64,000 nucleotides of DNA, from the NCBI GenBank assembly GCA_012510445.1, contig JAAZIA010000019.1:1-64000 (forward strand), read 5' to 3'. The position numbers and the translations under genes are program-made. The first letter of the stretch is position 1. The number at the start of each line of letters is the position of its first letter. Under the pieces are notes generated by a model. It had not been told where the DNA came from. It saw only the letters and a program-made list of their open reading frames with translations, and ran no database searches. The DNA is from Bacteroidales bacterium (GTDB lineage: Bacteria; Bacteroidota; Bacteroidia; Bacteroidales; UBA932). Below, in pieces: positions 32,230 to 41,372 of this stretch.

Positions 32230-33851
32230 GAAACTTGCCTTCTGCGTTTTCCTTTTACTACCTCTGTATACAAATACCTTTTGATTTTAAGGGTAGGAGT
32301 CTTTTCAAAACCGTCTTTTTGCTCTTGAATACGCGTAATCCGTGACATTTTACTTACCTTACTGTTCACATACTCCATAATCTCTGAATGTACCTCTGCT
32401 ATGTGTTCTCTGAGCTCGTCTTTCAAGTCTTGCAGGTAAACCAAAGCCACTAGTTTCCCGTCTTGTTGTACCACTAAAGATTCCGTTACCAATTCATGTT
32501 GGTTGAGAATGCTTTCAATGTCTTCCGGATAAATATTTTCACCGGAAGATCCTACAATCATATTGCTCACACGGCCTTTAATAAAAATTCTACCGGTTTT
32601 ATCTATCAACGCAAGGTCTTTGGTACTAAACCAACCGTCTTCCGTGAAAGCCTGGCTGTCTGCTTCGGGGTTCTTGAAGTATCCTTCCATAATGCATGGA
32701 GTTTTTACTTGCAATTCTCCTATACCTGTTTTTGGGTCTTTGTCTGCCAGACGAATAGCGATACCTTCCATAGGACGACCGGTAGATTGCAAATAGGTAT
32801 TGGGATGTACCGCTCCTGCTATAAGAGGAGCTGTCTCTGTAAGCCCATATCCAATAGAGTAAGGGAACCGGGCATCTCTTAGGAATTTCTCCGTAGAAGC
32901 GTTGATTTTGGAACCTCCAATACCAAAAAACCGTATTCTTCCGCCAAAGGTGCTCATCAATTTTTTGCCGGCGATCCTATGTAAAAAACGTCGTACAAAA
33001 CGAATTTTGTAGATAGCCTTCATAAGTTTTGTTTTTGTAAACTTGGCAAACACCTGTCTGGTATATATTTTTTCCATGATCAAGGGTACCGTAAGCATAA
33101 AGGTAGGTCTTACTTCTTTAAGTGCAGGCAGCATGCTTGTAGGGGTTGGAGGAACCCCCAGGTATACTACAGAGGCACCCAACATAAACGGATACAACAT
33201 GCCTAATGAACATTCGTACGTATGAGAAAGTGGAAGTACAGAAAGAAAAATATCTTCTTTATAAACAGGGGCAAGGGTCTTAAGCATATGCAGCTGAGTA
33301 GTTAATGCCCTGTGCGTTAGCATAACACCCTTAGGAGAAGAGGTCGTACCCGAAGTGTAAATAATGGCAGCCAAATCTTCCGGATTAGGTACAGAAGGCT
33401 GTTCTATATGCATTTCTGAATGAGCTGCTTTATCTACAATAGCCTTTAAGTTGGCCAGACGTATAATAACTTCCAGTCCTTCTTTTGTTTTCTTAGATAC
33501 CTTTGCAAACAGTTTGTCAGAAACAAAAAGTGCCTTGGCCTCTGAATGTTCAATGATGGCATTAACAGCATCGGATGAAAAATCGGGTAGTATGGGTACT
33601 ATCACCACCCCCATGGTCACCGCCGCAAAATAAGAAATGTTCCAGTTGGGCATACTTCCCCCCAGCAAGGCAGCTTTGTCTCCTTTCTGCAATCCGGCTT
33701 GTTGCAATATTTGTTGTACCTGCTCAACTTCCCGGCCAAACTCTCCATAAGTAACACATTCGCCTTTATACAACGAAAATGCAGGTCTTTCTGCGTATCG
33801 GTTTATACTGTGGGTAAATATATGTTCCAGAGTAAGTAAAGTATCTTTCAT
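32226..33851 (-). CDS. Long-chain fatty acid CoA ligase-like AMP-forming enzyme
   Basis: The 541-residue member of the ANL (AMP-binding) superfamily shows the phosphate loop IYTSGTTSSPKGVMLTH, the A5 motif GYGLTETAPLI, and the hinge region WFSTKDLALIDKTGRIFIKG followed by GENIYPEDIE. It should adenylate a fatty acid and load it on CoA or on acyl carrier protein. The length is that of bacterial FadD/Aas-like ligases. Convergent with the thioesterase gene, and divergent from the plug-domain gene. No -7 element is seen close to its ATG. Confidence 0.85.
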   Translation of the reverse strand: MKDTLLTLEHIFTHSINRYAERPAFSLYKGECVTYGEFGREVEQVQQILQQAGLQKGDKAALLGGSMPNWNISYFAAVTMGVVIVPILPDFSSDAVNAIIEHSEAKALFVSDKLFAKVSKKTKEGLEVIIRLANLKAIVDKAAHSEMHIEQPSVPNPEDLAAIIYTSGTTSSPKGVMLTHRALTTQLHMLKTLAPVYKEDIFLSVLPLSHTYECSLGMLYPFMLGASVVYLGVPPTPTSMLPALKEVRPTFMLTVPLIMEKIYTRQVFAKFTKTKLMKAIYKIRFVRRFLHRIAGKKLMSTFGGRIRFFGIGGSKINASTEKFLRDARFPYSIGYGLTETAPLIAGAVHPNTYLQSTGRPMEGIAIRLADKDPKTGIGELQVKTPCIMEGYFKNPEADSQAFTEDGWFSTKDLALIDKTGRIFIKGRVSNMIVGSSGENIYPEDIESILNQHELVTESLVVQQDGKLVALVYLQDLKDELREHIAEVHSEIMEYVNSKVSKMSRITRIQEQKDGFEKTPTLKIKRYLYTEVVKGKRRRQVS

Positions 33852-33916
33852 AAATAAAAATTTTCAACAATCGTGTAATGATGCAATAATAATGCCCACA
33901 AAGGTATAATTTTTAT

Positions 33917-33924
33917 TACATTTG
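33917..33924 (+). promoter_or_regulatory. Promoter -7 element of the plug-domain gene
   Basis: TACATTTG ends 5 bases before ATG 33930, predicting a nearly leaderless mRNA. Confidence 0.55.
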
Positions 33925-33929
33925 AAAAT

Positions 33930-34646
33930 ATGAGAACATTATTAACTTTATTTACCTTGTTTTGCATGATTTTACCATCACATGCACAAGATGAACCTAC
34001 TGTAACAAAGCGGGATACTTTACGTTCCTACAGTGTGAAGGTGGTTGACAGAAAAGGCAAACCCCTTTCCGGACTTGTAGTTTCAGATACAAGGCAAGGA
34101 GAAGTGTTCCTGACAAACGCGAAAGGGCTGGTAAACCTGGAAGCTGTAAGTGATGCTGACTCCATTGTTGTATTTCTTCCCAACATTGGTGAAACCCATA
34201 TTCCATGCCGAGGAACCGACTCGCTTCTGATTACGGTAAGAAGCAAAAAACGATTTCGTGTGCAAGACAGAAAAGAACTGGTAAATCTTCGTACCCATCC
34301 CTCCAATACCATAGAAGATGTGCCGGAGTTGCTTAAAAGAAGGCCTGCCAGAGATCTGGCTGAACTGTTGAGCGGACAAATACCGGGTTTGTTTATTACT
34401 ATGGGTGCCAACGGCATAACAGCCAATATCAGAGGAATCGGTTCCATTAACAGCAACACAGAGCCACTCATAGTAGTGGATGGAATGACCTACGATTCTT
34501 TTTCTGCAGTAAATTCGTTTTTAGATATTCAAAGCGTACAGTCCGTACAAGTTCAAAAAGATGGGGGAATGTACGGAATGCGCGGTTCCGGCGGAGTTAT
34601 CATTATTACAACAAAAGGTGCATCTGCCAATCCTCTATCTTACTAA
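33930..34646 (+). CDS. TonB-dependent receptor plug-domain protein without a barrel
   Basis: The 238-residue protein has a signal peptide (residues 1-20, ending SHAQ), a carboxypeptidase-D-like regulatory domain (about 33-105, SVKVVDRKGKPLSGLVVSD) and a plug domain (about 135-230: ARDLAELLSGQIPGLF, NIRGIGSINSNTEPLIVVDG, MYGMRGSGGVIIITTKG). It then stops at SANPLSY; the barrel of roughly 600 residues expected of a SusC-type protein is absent. There are no frameshift traces: the converging peptidase gene begins 5 bases after. Free-standing plug proteins are known in Bacteroidetes but their role is unclear; they may interact with TonB or occupy a separate barrel. A usable promoter argues that it is a real gene. 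Confidence 0.75.
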   Translation: MRTLLTLFTLFCMILPSHAQDEPTVTKRDTLRSYSVKVVDRKGKPLSGLVVSDTRQGEVFLTNAKGLVNLEAVSDADSIVVFLPNIGETHIPCRGTDSLLITVRSKKRFRVQDRKELVNLRTHPSNTIEDVPELLKRRPARDLAELLSGQIPGLFITMGANGITANIRGIGSINSNTEPLIVVDGMTYDSFSAVNSFLDIQSVQSVQVQKDGGMYGMRGSGGVIIITTKGASANPLSY

Positions 34647-34651
34647 TAGAT

Positions 34652-35911
34652 CTAATCAACCGGACAAACAAGACTCGTATGTCCTTTATGACCGACTGTA
34701 GATACACCAAAAAAATAATTGTCTTTGCTATAGGGGAGGGTGATGGCATTGTCTGTAACAAAAATCTTTTTCTGCCATAGAGGTTGGTCTGTTTTGCGTA
34801 GGTGCACATAATACCCGGCTACGGGTATCGTTTCCGGCGGAATGTCCCATTGCAACTCTGTATAATTGCTTAAACTGCGTGTATTCATTTGTACACGTTT
34901 AGGAGCTGCCGGTGCGTTTGCCAGACTCATTACCACGGCAACATTCATGGCTGTAGTTTTTCTCACATATTCAAAATCAACTCCAGAAGGAAGATCTCCG
35001 TATGAAATGCCGTACTCTTCCCTTACCAGTTGGTGCGTTCTGTTGTAATTTTCATGGTATTCAGAAACCCTGACTGCCGTGTAACCTTTTGTCAGAAACG
35101 GAAGGTGATCTCCTCCCCTGCCATACCTGTCTGTACGGAATATTAGATGTACTTCTAAGTTCTCTACATACAGCTCTCCTATTTCTTTCATGTATCTTGC
35201 CAGTTCTCTGGGCAAGCCGTCCGGAGAAAAAACACGGTTTCCTGAATTGTCCCTATGCCCTGTTCCACAAGATTCTGTATTACCAATCATATCATAATTG
35301 ATTACAGCTGTAACGTTCCATCCTTCCTTTTCTGCTATATCTGCCATAGCTGCAGCACCCAGTAATCCATGTTCCTCTCCCGATAAAAAAAGAAAACGCA
35401 CGGTGGTATGCATAGGAATATCTACCATTACCCTTAAGCTTTCCAGTAAACAGGCAACCCCGCTCCCGTTATCATTGGAACCCGGTGCAAAAGAAGTAGA
35501 GTCGTTATTATCGTTTACCCGGCTGTCATAATGAGCCAACAGCCATATTTCCTGTGTTCCTGTCCCTTTAAGCACCGCCATCACGTTAGTCAGCTCTACC
35601 TGCCTGCTTAAACGCGTACCCGGTCCTCCTGCCGTGTACACTACATTCTCAACAGAAAGCCTTCCGTCAGAGGCAGGGATCCATTCAGACACTTTCCGGT
35701 AAAGCCATCGGGCAGCAGCCCCTATACCTGTTTGAGGATCCGTTTGAGTACTCAAGTTGTGACGGGTATGAAAATCAGTTAACGTATGTACGTAGGCCTC
35801 TATACTGTCCGAAGAAATACGTGATACCCTATGGGTAATGTCTTCAGATGTCCGGTTCGCAGTCCCAAAAACAAAAAAGTTTAGGATCAACAAGGAAAAC
35901 AATGTTTTCAT
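34652..35911 (-). CDS. Secreted M28-family zinc peptidase with C-terminal Fn3-like domain
   Basis: The 419-residue protein has a signal peptide (residues 1-19). The M28 di-zinc motifs are HYDSR, then the bridging Asp in GSNDNGSG, the catalytic and ligand glutamates in LSGEEHGLLG, and Asp in INYDMIGN. A late histidine (VSEYHENYN) would be the last ligand. From about residue 330 an Fn3-like domain (LQWDIPPETIPVAGYYVHLR) follows. It is likely an aminopeptidase or carboxypeptidase acting in the periplasm or outside. It lies 12 bases after the other M28 gene, so they share an operon. Confidence 0.85.
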   Translation of the reverse strand: MKTLFSLLILNFFVFGTANRTSEDITHRVSRISSDSIEAYVHTLTDFHTRHNLSTQTDPQTGIGAAARWLYRKVSEWIPASDGRLSVENVVYTAGGPGTRLSRQVELTNVMAVLKGTGTQEIWLLAHYDSRVNDNNDSTSFAPGSNDNGSGVACLLESLRVMVDIPMHTTVRFLFLSGEEHGLLGAAAMADIAEKEGWNVTAVINYDMIGNTESCGTGHRDNSGNRVFSPDGLPRELARYMKEIGELYVENLEVHLIFRTDRYGRGGDHLPFLTKGYTAVRVSEYHENYNRTHQLVREEYGISYGDLPSGVDFEYVRKTTAMNVAVVMSLANAPAAPKRVQMNTRSLSNYTELQWDIPPETIPVAGYYVHLRKTDQPLWQKKIFVTDNAITLPYSKDNYFFGVSTVGHKGHTSLVCPVD

Positions 35912-35923
35912 AATGAAATGATT

Positions 35924-37450
35924 CTAGAAAAACCAAGATAATACAAGGCTTTGTGTTAAATTTCTTACGTTATAATTATCAAAAGCCGATTTTTTAAAAA
36001 GACCTGTCACTCCCAACTTGCATTCATACCCTATATGAAAAGTCGCAGCCCTCAGCCCCATTCCAAAACCTATTCCCGCTTCGTGACTACGTAGCAAAGA
36101 CAAGTAATCTATATCCGGTTCATGTGCTTTACTTGCCATATAATACCTGTAGTACAAAGAAGAAGAAGCATAAACGCCTACCGGCAGTTTATTAAATTCA
36201 GGAAAGTAAACACGACAGGTAAATGGAACGTTCAGCGCAAGAAACTGAAGCCTGTTTTTAGATGACCCTCCTACGGCAAATGCGTGACGTGCATTGATAT
36301 GTTCCAGGTACAGACCGGGTCCCAGCTCAAGAAACCCTTTCCATAGCATCCGAAAATCGGCTCCTGCCGCTGAATAAAACGCCGATCTACCTTGTAAAGC
36401 TCCTTTTGAAGGTAAAAGTTGGTTGGATCCTGTTTGCACAGAAGAAATCACATGAAAAGAGCGATCCGGTACATGATGAATCACAGCAAACTTACCGGAA
36501 GGTTCCAAAAATGAATAATCTGCCAAAGCCACCGTAAGCTCTCGTGTATATTCTGCCACACCTGCCAGGCCATCGTAATCAATTAAATGGGCATGATCTG
36601 TTACTTTGTGATAAGGAGACACCATTCCCGTGGTCAGAAACAAAGTGGGTATCTCTTTTACGGCAAAAGAACGGGTATCTGTAGCACTAAGCGGAGATTG
36701 CTCAAAAGGAATATGTTTTACTTTGATTTTTCCGGAACGAGGCATCCATTTTTTTGCTTCTCTTAACGTTCCCGTACCCAACACCTTAAGCACCCCGGAT
36801 TTTCTGTAATATCCCACCATATCCAAGCTTATCATAGCCCCTATTTTATCTTGGGGAAATAGGGCGTCTTCTAAGAATTCTTGTGATCCCAACAGCCCTT
36901 GCTCTTCCCCGTCAAAAGCTACGAACACCACCGTACGAGCCAAACCTCCCTGTTCTTTTAGTAAAGCGGCCAGTTCTATAAGTACGGCCGTGCCCGACGC
37001 ATTATCGTCTGCTCCGTTATAGATGGAATCAACGGCTCCCTCTCGCCCTGTAGCTGTACCCAAATGATCGTAATGTGCCCCTATCACAATGTATTCATTC
37101 TTCAGGTAAGGATGAGTTCCCGGCAAAACGCCAATCACATTACATCCCTCAATGACCGTTAACGGTACATCGCGCACTGCAGAGGGAATGTCCACAGCAA
37201 AATAATGGAAATAACTGACTCCATTATACTCTTCCAGGCCAATATCTGCAAAACAACCGGCTATGTATTCTCCGGCAATCAGATTGCCTTCCGTCCCTAT
37301 AAGTCTTCCACCAAGAGAGTCGGATGCCAGGAACGTTACGTGCTCACGTAACCTTATTCGTGACGCCGTATGGAGATCTTTTTCTTGTCCGGCAGTGCTC
37401 CCTGCACAGAACAAAAAAAGAATCATGTACAAGAGTTTATTTATCTTCAT
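35924..37450 (-). CDS. M28-family peptidase fused to a probable outer-membrane beta-barrel
   Basis: The 508-residue protein begins with a signal peptide (MKINKLLYMILFLFCAGSTAG). The M28 domain spans about residues 30-312: His126 in GAHYDHLG, Asp148 in NGADDNASG, Glu182-183 in FDGEEQGLLG, Asp210 in SLDMVGYYR, and His281 in SPYHKVTDH. Residues 328-508 have alternating, aromatic-rich strands (LELGPGLYLEHINARHAFAV, GIGFGMGLRAATFHIGYECK) and end in Phe-Phe, typical of a small outer-membrane barrel. A barrel would fix the peptidase to the outer membrane. ATG 37450 begins the signal peptide; 37456 is an alternative. First gene of the M28 pair. Confidence 0.75.
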   Translation of the reverse strand: MKINKLLYMILFLFCAGSTAGQEKDLHTASRIRLREHVTFLASDSLGGRLIGTEGNLIAGEYIAGCFADIGLEEYNGVSYFHYFAVDIPSAVRDVPLTVIEGCNVIGVLPGTHPYLKNEYIVIGAHYDHLGTATGREGAVDSIYNGADDNASGTAVLIELAALLKEQGGLARTVVFVAFDGEEQGLLGSQEFLEDALFPQDKIGAMISLDMVGYYRKSGVLKVLGTGTLREAKKWMPRSGKIKVKHIPFEQSPLSATDTRSFAVKEIPTLFLTTGMVSPYHKVTDHAHLIDYDGLAGVAEYTRELTVALADYSFLEPSGKFAVIHHVPDRSFHVISSVQTGSNQLLPSKGALQGRSAFYSAAGADFRMLWKGFLELGPGLYLEHINARHAFAVGGSSKNRLQFLALNVPFTCRVYFPEFNKLPVGVYASSSLYYRYYMASKAHEPDIDYLSLLRSHEAGIGFGMGLRAATFHIGYECKLGVTGLFKKSAFDNYNVRNLTQSLVLSWFF

Positions 37451-37465
37451 GACCATTCATTTGTA

Positions 37466-37473
37466 CAAATATA
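37466..37473 (-). promoter_or_regulatory. Promoter -7 element of the M28 peptidase operon
   Basis: On the minus strand TATATTTG ends 15 bases before ATG 37450. It faces away from the acyltransferase promoter 34 bases to its right. Confidence 0.5.
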
Positions 37474-37506
37474 CAACAAAAAAAGGCTGTCGTCTTGCAT
37501 TTTTTT

Positions 37507-37514
37507 TAACTTTG
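37507..37514 (+). promoter_or_regulatory. Promoter -7 element of the acyltransferase gene
   Basis: TAACTTTG ends 5 bases before ATG 37520 and supports that start over an upstream in-frame one at 37370, which would overlap the divergent gene. Confidence 0.55.
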
Positions 37515-37519
37515 TCCAG

Positions 37520-38077
37520 ATGAACAAGCAAAACATTTGTGCTTTTATCCTAACACGTATCATGGGTTGGAAGATGATCGGGCACGTAGTTCAAGAGCCC
37601 AAGTGCATTATTTTGGGGGCTCCTCATACGTCCATGTGGGATTTTGTTGTTTCCTACCTCTACTATACATCTCTTGGAGGAAAAGCCAATATCATAGTAA
37701 AAAGCGACGTCTTTAAATGGCCGCTAAAGTCTGTACTGTTGTGGGCAGGTGCCATACCTGTAAACAGAGGAAAAGGAGCTTCCTTTACCAGGCATCTGAT
37801 AGAAGCCGTTCGCAACCAAGAACAAGTACATCTGGCCATGACACCGGAGGGTACTCGGAAAGCCACAAAAAAATGGAAGGCAGGCTTCCACACCCTTGCC
37901 AGAGCTTTAGATATACCCGTTTATTACGGGTACTTTGATTGGGGTAAAAAAGAGATTGGCATTGATAAACAGGTGCTCATCACAGACGATGCAAAAGAAG
38001 ATATGAAGCGCATCAAGCAATGGTACATAGATAAAGGTGTGGTTGGTAAACACCCGGAACGCTTTGATCCGTACTAA
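37520..38077 (+). CDS. 1-acyl-sn-glycerol-3-phosphate acyltransferase-like protein
   Basis: The 185-residue PlsC-superfamily protein has the catalytic HX4D box in APHTSMWDF, the second block GAIPVNRGKG, and the third block MTPEGTRKATKKWKAGF (the glycerol-phosphate binding EGTR). A family of short Bacteroidetes PlsC-like proteins of this length exists and is often annotated as 1-acyl-sn-glycerol-3-phosphate acyltransferase or glycerol acyltransferase. No membrane helix is obvious beyond one near residues 48-60. Role: phospholipid or other acyl-lipid synthesis. Convergent with clpB, with a 4-base gap. Confidence 0.8.
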   Translation: MNKQNICAFILTRIMGWKMIGHVVQEPKCIILGAPHTSMWDFVVSYLYYTSLGGKANIIVKSDVFKWPLKSVLLWAGAIPVNRGKGASFTRHLIEAVRNQEQVHLAMTPEGTRKATKKWKAGFHTLARALDIPVYYGYFDWGKKEIGIDKQVLITDDAKEDMKRIKQWYIDKGVVGKHPERFDPY

Positions 38078-38081
38078 TGGT

Positions 38082-40658
38082 TTACATAAACAGCAATTCC
38101 GAAGCGTTGCTGTCAATCTGTACAGAACCTTCCGATGCTATGCTTCCCTCCAAGATTTTTTCTGCCAAACGGTTTACTACTTCTCGTTGCAACAACCTTT
38201 TTAGTGGTCTTGCACCGTAAGCCGGCTCATATCCCTTTTCTTGCAGGTAATCCAGCGCTTTCTCTGTTACCTTAAGAGATATACCTTTTGTAGCAAGCAA
38301 ATCATTGATCAACCCAATTTGCAATTTTAAAATCTCCCTTACATGTTCACGAGTTAAGGCGTGGAACATGATGATTTCGTCTATCCTGTTTAAAAATTCG
38401 GGACGGATGGTTTTGCGAAGCAGGTCCATAACCTGTTCTTTTGTATTTTCGAACATTTCCTCACTGTGCATACCTTCCAGCAAGCTTTCCTGAATCAGGT
38501 GCGACCCCATATTGGAGGTCATGAGCAAGAGGGTATTTTTAAAGTCGGCTACACGGCCTTTATTGTCCGTAAGCCTTCCGTCATCCAGTACCTGTAACAA
38601 GATATTAAACACGTCGGGGTGGGCTTTTTCTACCTCGTCCAGTAAAATCACAGAATAAGGCTTCCTTCGTACTGCTTCTGTCAGCTGACCGCCTTCGTCG
38701 TACCCTACGTATCCCGGAGGCGCCCCAACAAGACGACTTACCGAGTGACGTTCCTGGTATTCACTCATGTCTATGCGAGTAATCAGGTGCTCGTCATCAA
38801 ACAAAAACTCAGCAAGGGCTTTAGCCAGCTCTGTCTTCCCTACTCCCGTAGTTCCCAAAAATAAGAAAGAACCTATGGGTTTCCTAGGGTCTTGCAAACC
38901 GGCCCTACTGCGCCGTACGGCATTCGCTACGGCTGTAATGGCCTGGTCCTGACCAATAACACGTTTGTGTAATTCATCTTCCAAATGCAATAATTTTTCT
39001 CTTTCTGCCGTGAGCATACGTTGTACGGGAATACCTGTCCATTTAGAAACCACCTCGGCAATATCTTCTTCGTCAACGGCTTCTTTTATTAAGGTTTGAG
39101 TGAAAGCATCTTTCTGCCGGTTCAACCCTTCTACTTCTTTTTCCAAATCTACCAACCGGCCGTAACGAATCTCGGCCACTTTACCATAGTCGCCTCGCCT
39201 TTCTGCTTCTGCTGCAGCATAACGCAACTCTTCCATCTGTTTCTTTTTATGCTGTATCTCTTCTAGTACCAATTTTTCTTCTTCCCATTTGGTACGCTGG
39301 ATATCGCATTCGCCGGACAACTCTTCAATTTCTTTGCTCAGGGTCTCTAATTTCTCTGTATCTTTTTCCCGTTTAATGGCTTCCCGTTCAATTTCCAGTT
39401 GACGGATCTTACGATCCAGTTCGTCTATACATTCTGGAACGGAATTCATCTCTATCCTAAGCTTTGCAGCAGCTTCGTCAACCAGGTCAATGGCTTTATC
39501 GGGAAGAAAACGCGACGTAATGTACCTGTGAGAAAGTTCTACGGCCGCTATAAGAGCGTCATCCTTTATCTGTACTTTATGGTGCTGTTCGTATCTTTCT
39601 TTCAAACCGCGAAGTATAGAAATGGCCTCGGTAGGCGACGGTTCATCTACCATCACTATCTGGAAACGCCTTTCCAGGGCTTTGTCTTGTTCAAAATATT
39701 TCTGGTATTCGCCCAGTGTGGTGGAACCTACGGCACGTAATTCTCCCCGGGCCAACGCCGGTTTTAGTATGTTGGCAGCATCCATGGCTCCTTCGCCTTT
39801 CCCTGCACCTACCAGCGTATGGATCTCGTCAATAAAAAGCACCACTTCACCATCACTGTCAATGACTTCTTTTATTACAGCCTTCAGTCGTTCTTCAAAT
39901 TCTCCTTTGTACTTGGCTCCGGCAATAAGGGCACCCATATCCAAGGAGTATATCTGTTTGCTCCTTAGCATATCCGGGACGTCCCCCGTTACAATCCGCT
40001 GGGCAATGCCTTCTGCTATGGCCGTTTTCCCCACCCCTGGCTCGCCAACCAATATGGGATTGTTCTTAGTCCGTCTGCTGAGGATCTGAAGAACCCTGCG
40101 GATTTCGTCATCCCTGCCAATCACCGGATCTACTTTTCCTTTAGCAGAAAGATCGTTCAGGTTTACTGCGTATTTGTTTAACGCATCAAACGTTTGCTCT
40201 GCTGTTTGTGTATCTGCTTTTCTGCCTCGGCGTACGCCTTCTATGGCTTTATGAAGCACATCATCTTTTAATCCTTTAGCTCTAAGCAGTTTTGAGACAT
40301 CATCCTTAACAGCTAACAATCCCGAAAGGATGTGCTCTGTGGTAACAAATTGATCGCCCATGGTATGGGCAATTTCTCTGGCTTTGTGAAGTACATTCTG
40401 TGCCTCTCTTGACAAATAAGTATCTGCGGTACCCTCTTGTTTGGGATACCTTTGGAGCACCATGTCAAGTTCTTGTTCCAGTATATTTGTGTTAACTCCT
40501 GATTTTTGCAGCAGAAATGTACCTATCCCCTCCTTATCTGCAAGGATGGCCTTGAGTAAGTGTCCGGTCTCTATTACTTGATTGGAGCCGGATTGCGCCT
40601 TATGTACTGCAGATTGTAGCAGTTCTTGCGCTTGAATAGTATATTTTTGTTCGTTCAT
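38082..40658 (-). CDS. clpB: ATP-dependent disaggregase ClpB
   Basis: The 858-residue hexameric AAA+ chaperone pulls proteins from aggregates together with DnaK and small heat-shock proteins. Domains in order: N domain (1-145), AAA1 with Walker A GEPGVGKT (about residue 206) and Walker [11 protein letters not shown], the long coiled-coil middle domain that marks ClpB (about 410-525), and AAA2 with [11 protein letters not shown] and the conserved [12 protein letters not shown] near the C-terminus. Full length. It is divergent from queE; a palindrome between them could carry heat-shock control. Confidence 0.97.
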   Translation of the reverse strand: MNEQKYTIQAQELLQSAVHKAQSGSNQVIETGHLLKAILADKEGIGTFLLQKSGVNTNILEQELDMVLQRYPKQEGTADTYLSREAQNVLHKAREIAHTMGDQFVTTEHILSGLLAVKDDVSKLLRAKGLKDDVLHKAIEGVRRGRKADTQTAEQTFDALNKYAVNLNDLSAKGKVDPVIGRDDEIRRVLQILSRRTKNNPILVGEPGVGKTAIAEGIAQRIVTGDVPDMLRSKQIYSLDMGALIAGAKYKGEFEERLKAVIKEVIDSDGEVVLFIDEIHTLVGAGKGEGAMDAANILKPALARGELRAVGSTTLGEYQKYFEQDKALERRFQIVMVDEPSPTEAISILRGLKERYEQHHKVQIKDDALIAAVELSHRYITSRFLPDKAIDLVDEAAAKLRIEMNSVPECIDELDRKIRQLEIEREAIKREKDTEKLETLSKEIEELSGECDIQRTKWEEEKLVLEEIQHKKKQMEELRYAAAEAERRGDYGKVAEIRYGRLVDLEKEVEGLNRQKDAFTQTLIKEAVDEEDIAEVVSKWTGIPVQRMLTAEREKLLHLEDELHKRVIGQDQAITAVANAVRRSRAGLQDPRKPIGSFLFLGTTGVGKTELAKALAEFLFDDEHLITRIDMSEYQERHSVSRLVGAPPGYVGYDEGGQLTEAVRRKPYSVILLDEVEKAHPDVFNILLQVLDDGRLTDNKGRVADFKNTLLLMTSNMGSHLIQESLLEGMHSEEMFENTKEQVMDLLRKTIRPEFLNRIDEIIMFHALTREHVREILKLQIGLINDLLATKGISLKVTEKALDYLQEKGYEPAYGARPLKRLLQREVVNRLAEKILEGSIASEGSVQIDSNASELLFM

Positions 40659-40701
40659 AGTATCCTTTCCTTACTCAAACCTTAAGCCAAACCCGTTTCT
40701 C

Positions 40702-40714
40702 TGACAAAATGTCA
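40702..40714. promoter_or_regulatory. Short palindrome between clpB and queE
   Basis: TGACA-AAA-TGTCA is a 13-base perfect palindrome in the 79-base divergent region. It is about 12 bases upstream of the queE -7 element, where a -33 element would be, and about 45 bases from the clpB ATG. Possible operator for either gene; short enough to be chance. Confidence 0.3.
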
Positions 40715-40725
40715 CAATTATTATT

Positions 40726-40733
40726 TACATTTG
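40726..40733 (+). promoter_or_regulatory. Promoter -7 element of queE
   Basis: TACATTTG ends 4 bases before ATG 40738, so transcription probably begins at or next to the start codon. Confidence 0.55.
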
Positions 40734-40737
40734 TACT

Positions 40738-41358
40738 ATGAATTCGCTTTTGGATGAAGGATACATGCTTCCCTTGGCAGAAGATTTTTATACCATTCAG
40801 GGAGAAGGTTTTCACACAGGAAAAGCGGCTTACTTCATCCGATTGGGGGGCTGTGACATTGGCTGTTCCTGGTGTGACACTAAATATTCCTGGAATCCAA
40901 AGCTTTTCCCCCCTGTTCCCATAGATACCATTATAGCCCGAGCCGTTGCACATCCGGCACGTGCCGTTGTGATAACCGGCGGGGAGCCGCTTACTTACCC
41001 GTTGGGACCGTTGTGCAGCGGGTTAAAGAAAGAAGGAATGGAATTGTTTTTAGAAACTTCCGGATCCTACCCAATGAGTGGTACTATGGACTGGATTTGT
41101 TTATCTCCTAAGCAAAACCGCCCTCCTTTACCGGAATTTTATCCTTTGGCCCATGAGTTAAAGGTAATCATTACCGGTCCTTTGGATATGGAATGGGCAG
41201 AATTTAACCGAAGAAAAGTAGGCCCAAATTGCCATCTTTTTCTTCAACCGGAATGGAGCAGGAGTACAGCGGTACTTCCTCATATCATATCGTATATCAA
41301 AGCCAATCCGGTTTGGAAATTGTCTTTACAAACACATAAATACATTAACATACCTTAA
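40738..41358 (+). CDS. queE: 7-carboxy-7-deazaguanine synthase
   Basis: The 206-residue radical-SAM enzyme converts 6-carboxytetrahydropterin to 7-carboxy-7-deazaguanine in queuosine synthesis. The cluster motif CX3CX2C is in GGCDIGCSWCDTKYSW (shortened CX14C types are absent), preceded by FYTIQGEGFHTGKAAYFIRL. The later GGEPLTYPLGPL binds SAM. Length is typical. No other queuosine genes are nearby. It starts a + strand run with the C1 peptidases, 14 bases upstream of the first. Confidence 0.92.
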   Translation: MNSLLDEGYMLPLAEDFYTIQGEGFHTGKAAYFIRLGGCDIGCSWCDTKYSWNPKLFPPVPIDTIIARAVAHPARAVVITGGEPLTYPLGPLCSGLKKEGMELFLETSGSYPMSGTMDWICLSPKQNRPPLPEFYPLAHELKVIITGPLDMEWAEFNRRKVGPNCHLFLQPEWSRSTAVLPHIISYIKANPVWKLSLQTHKYINIP

Positions 41359-41372
41359 AACACTAAAAATTT

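Noticed and set aside
33930-34646. Truncated SusC pseudogene
   Set aside because: No barrel fragments exist downstream in any frame, the next gene follows after 5 bases, and the gene has an intact promoter and signal peptide. Kept as a real plug-only gene, with doubt stated.
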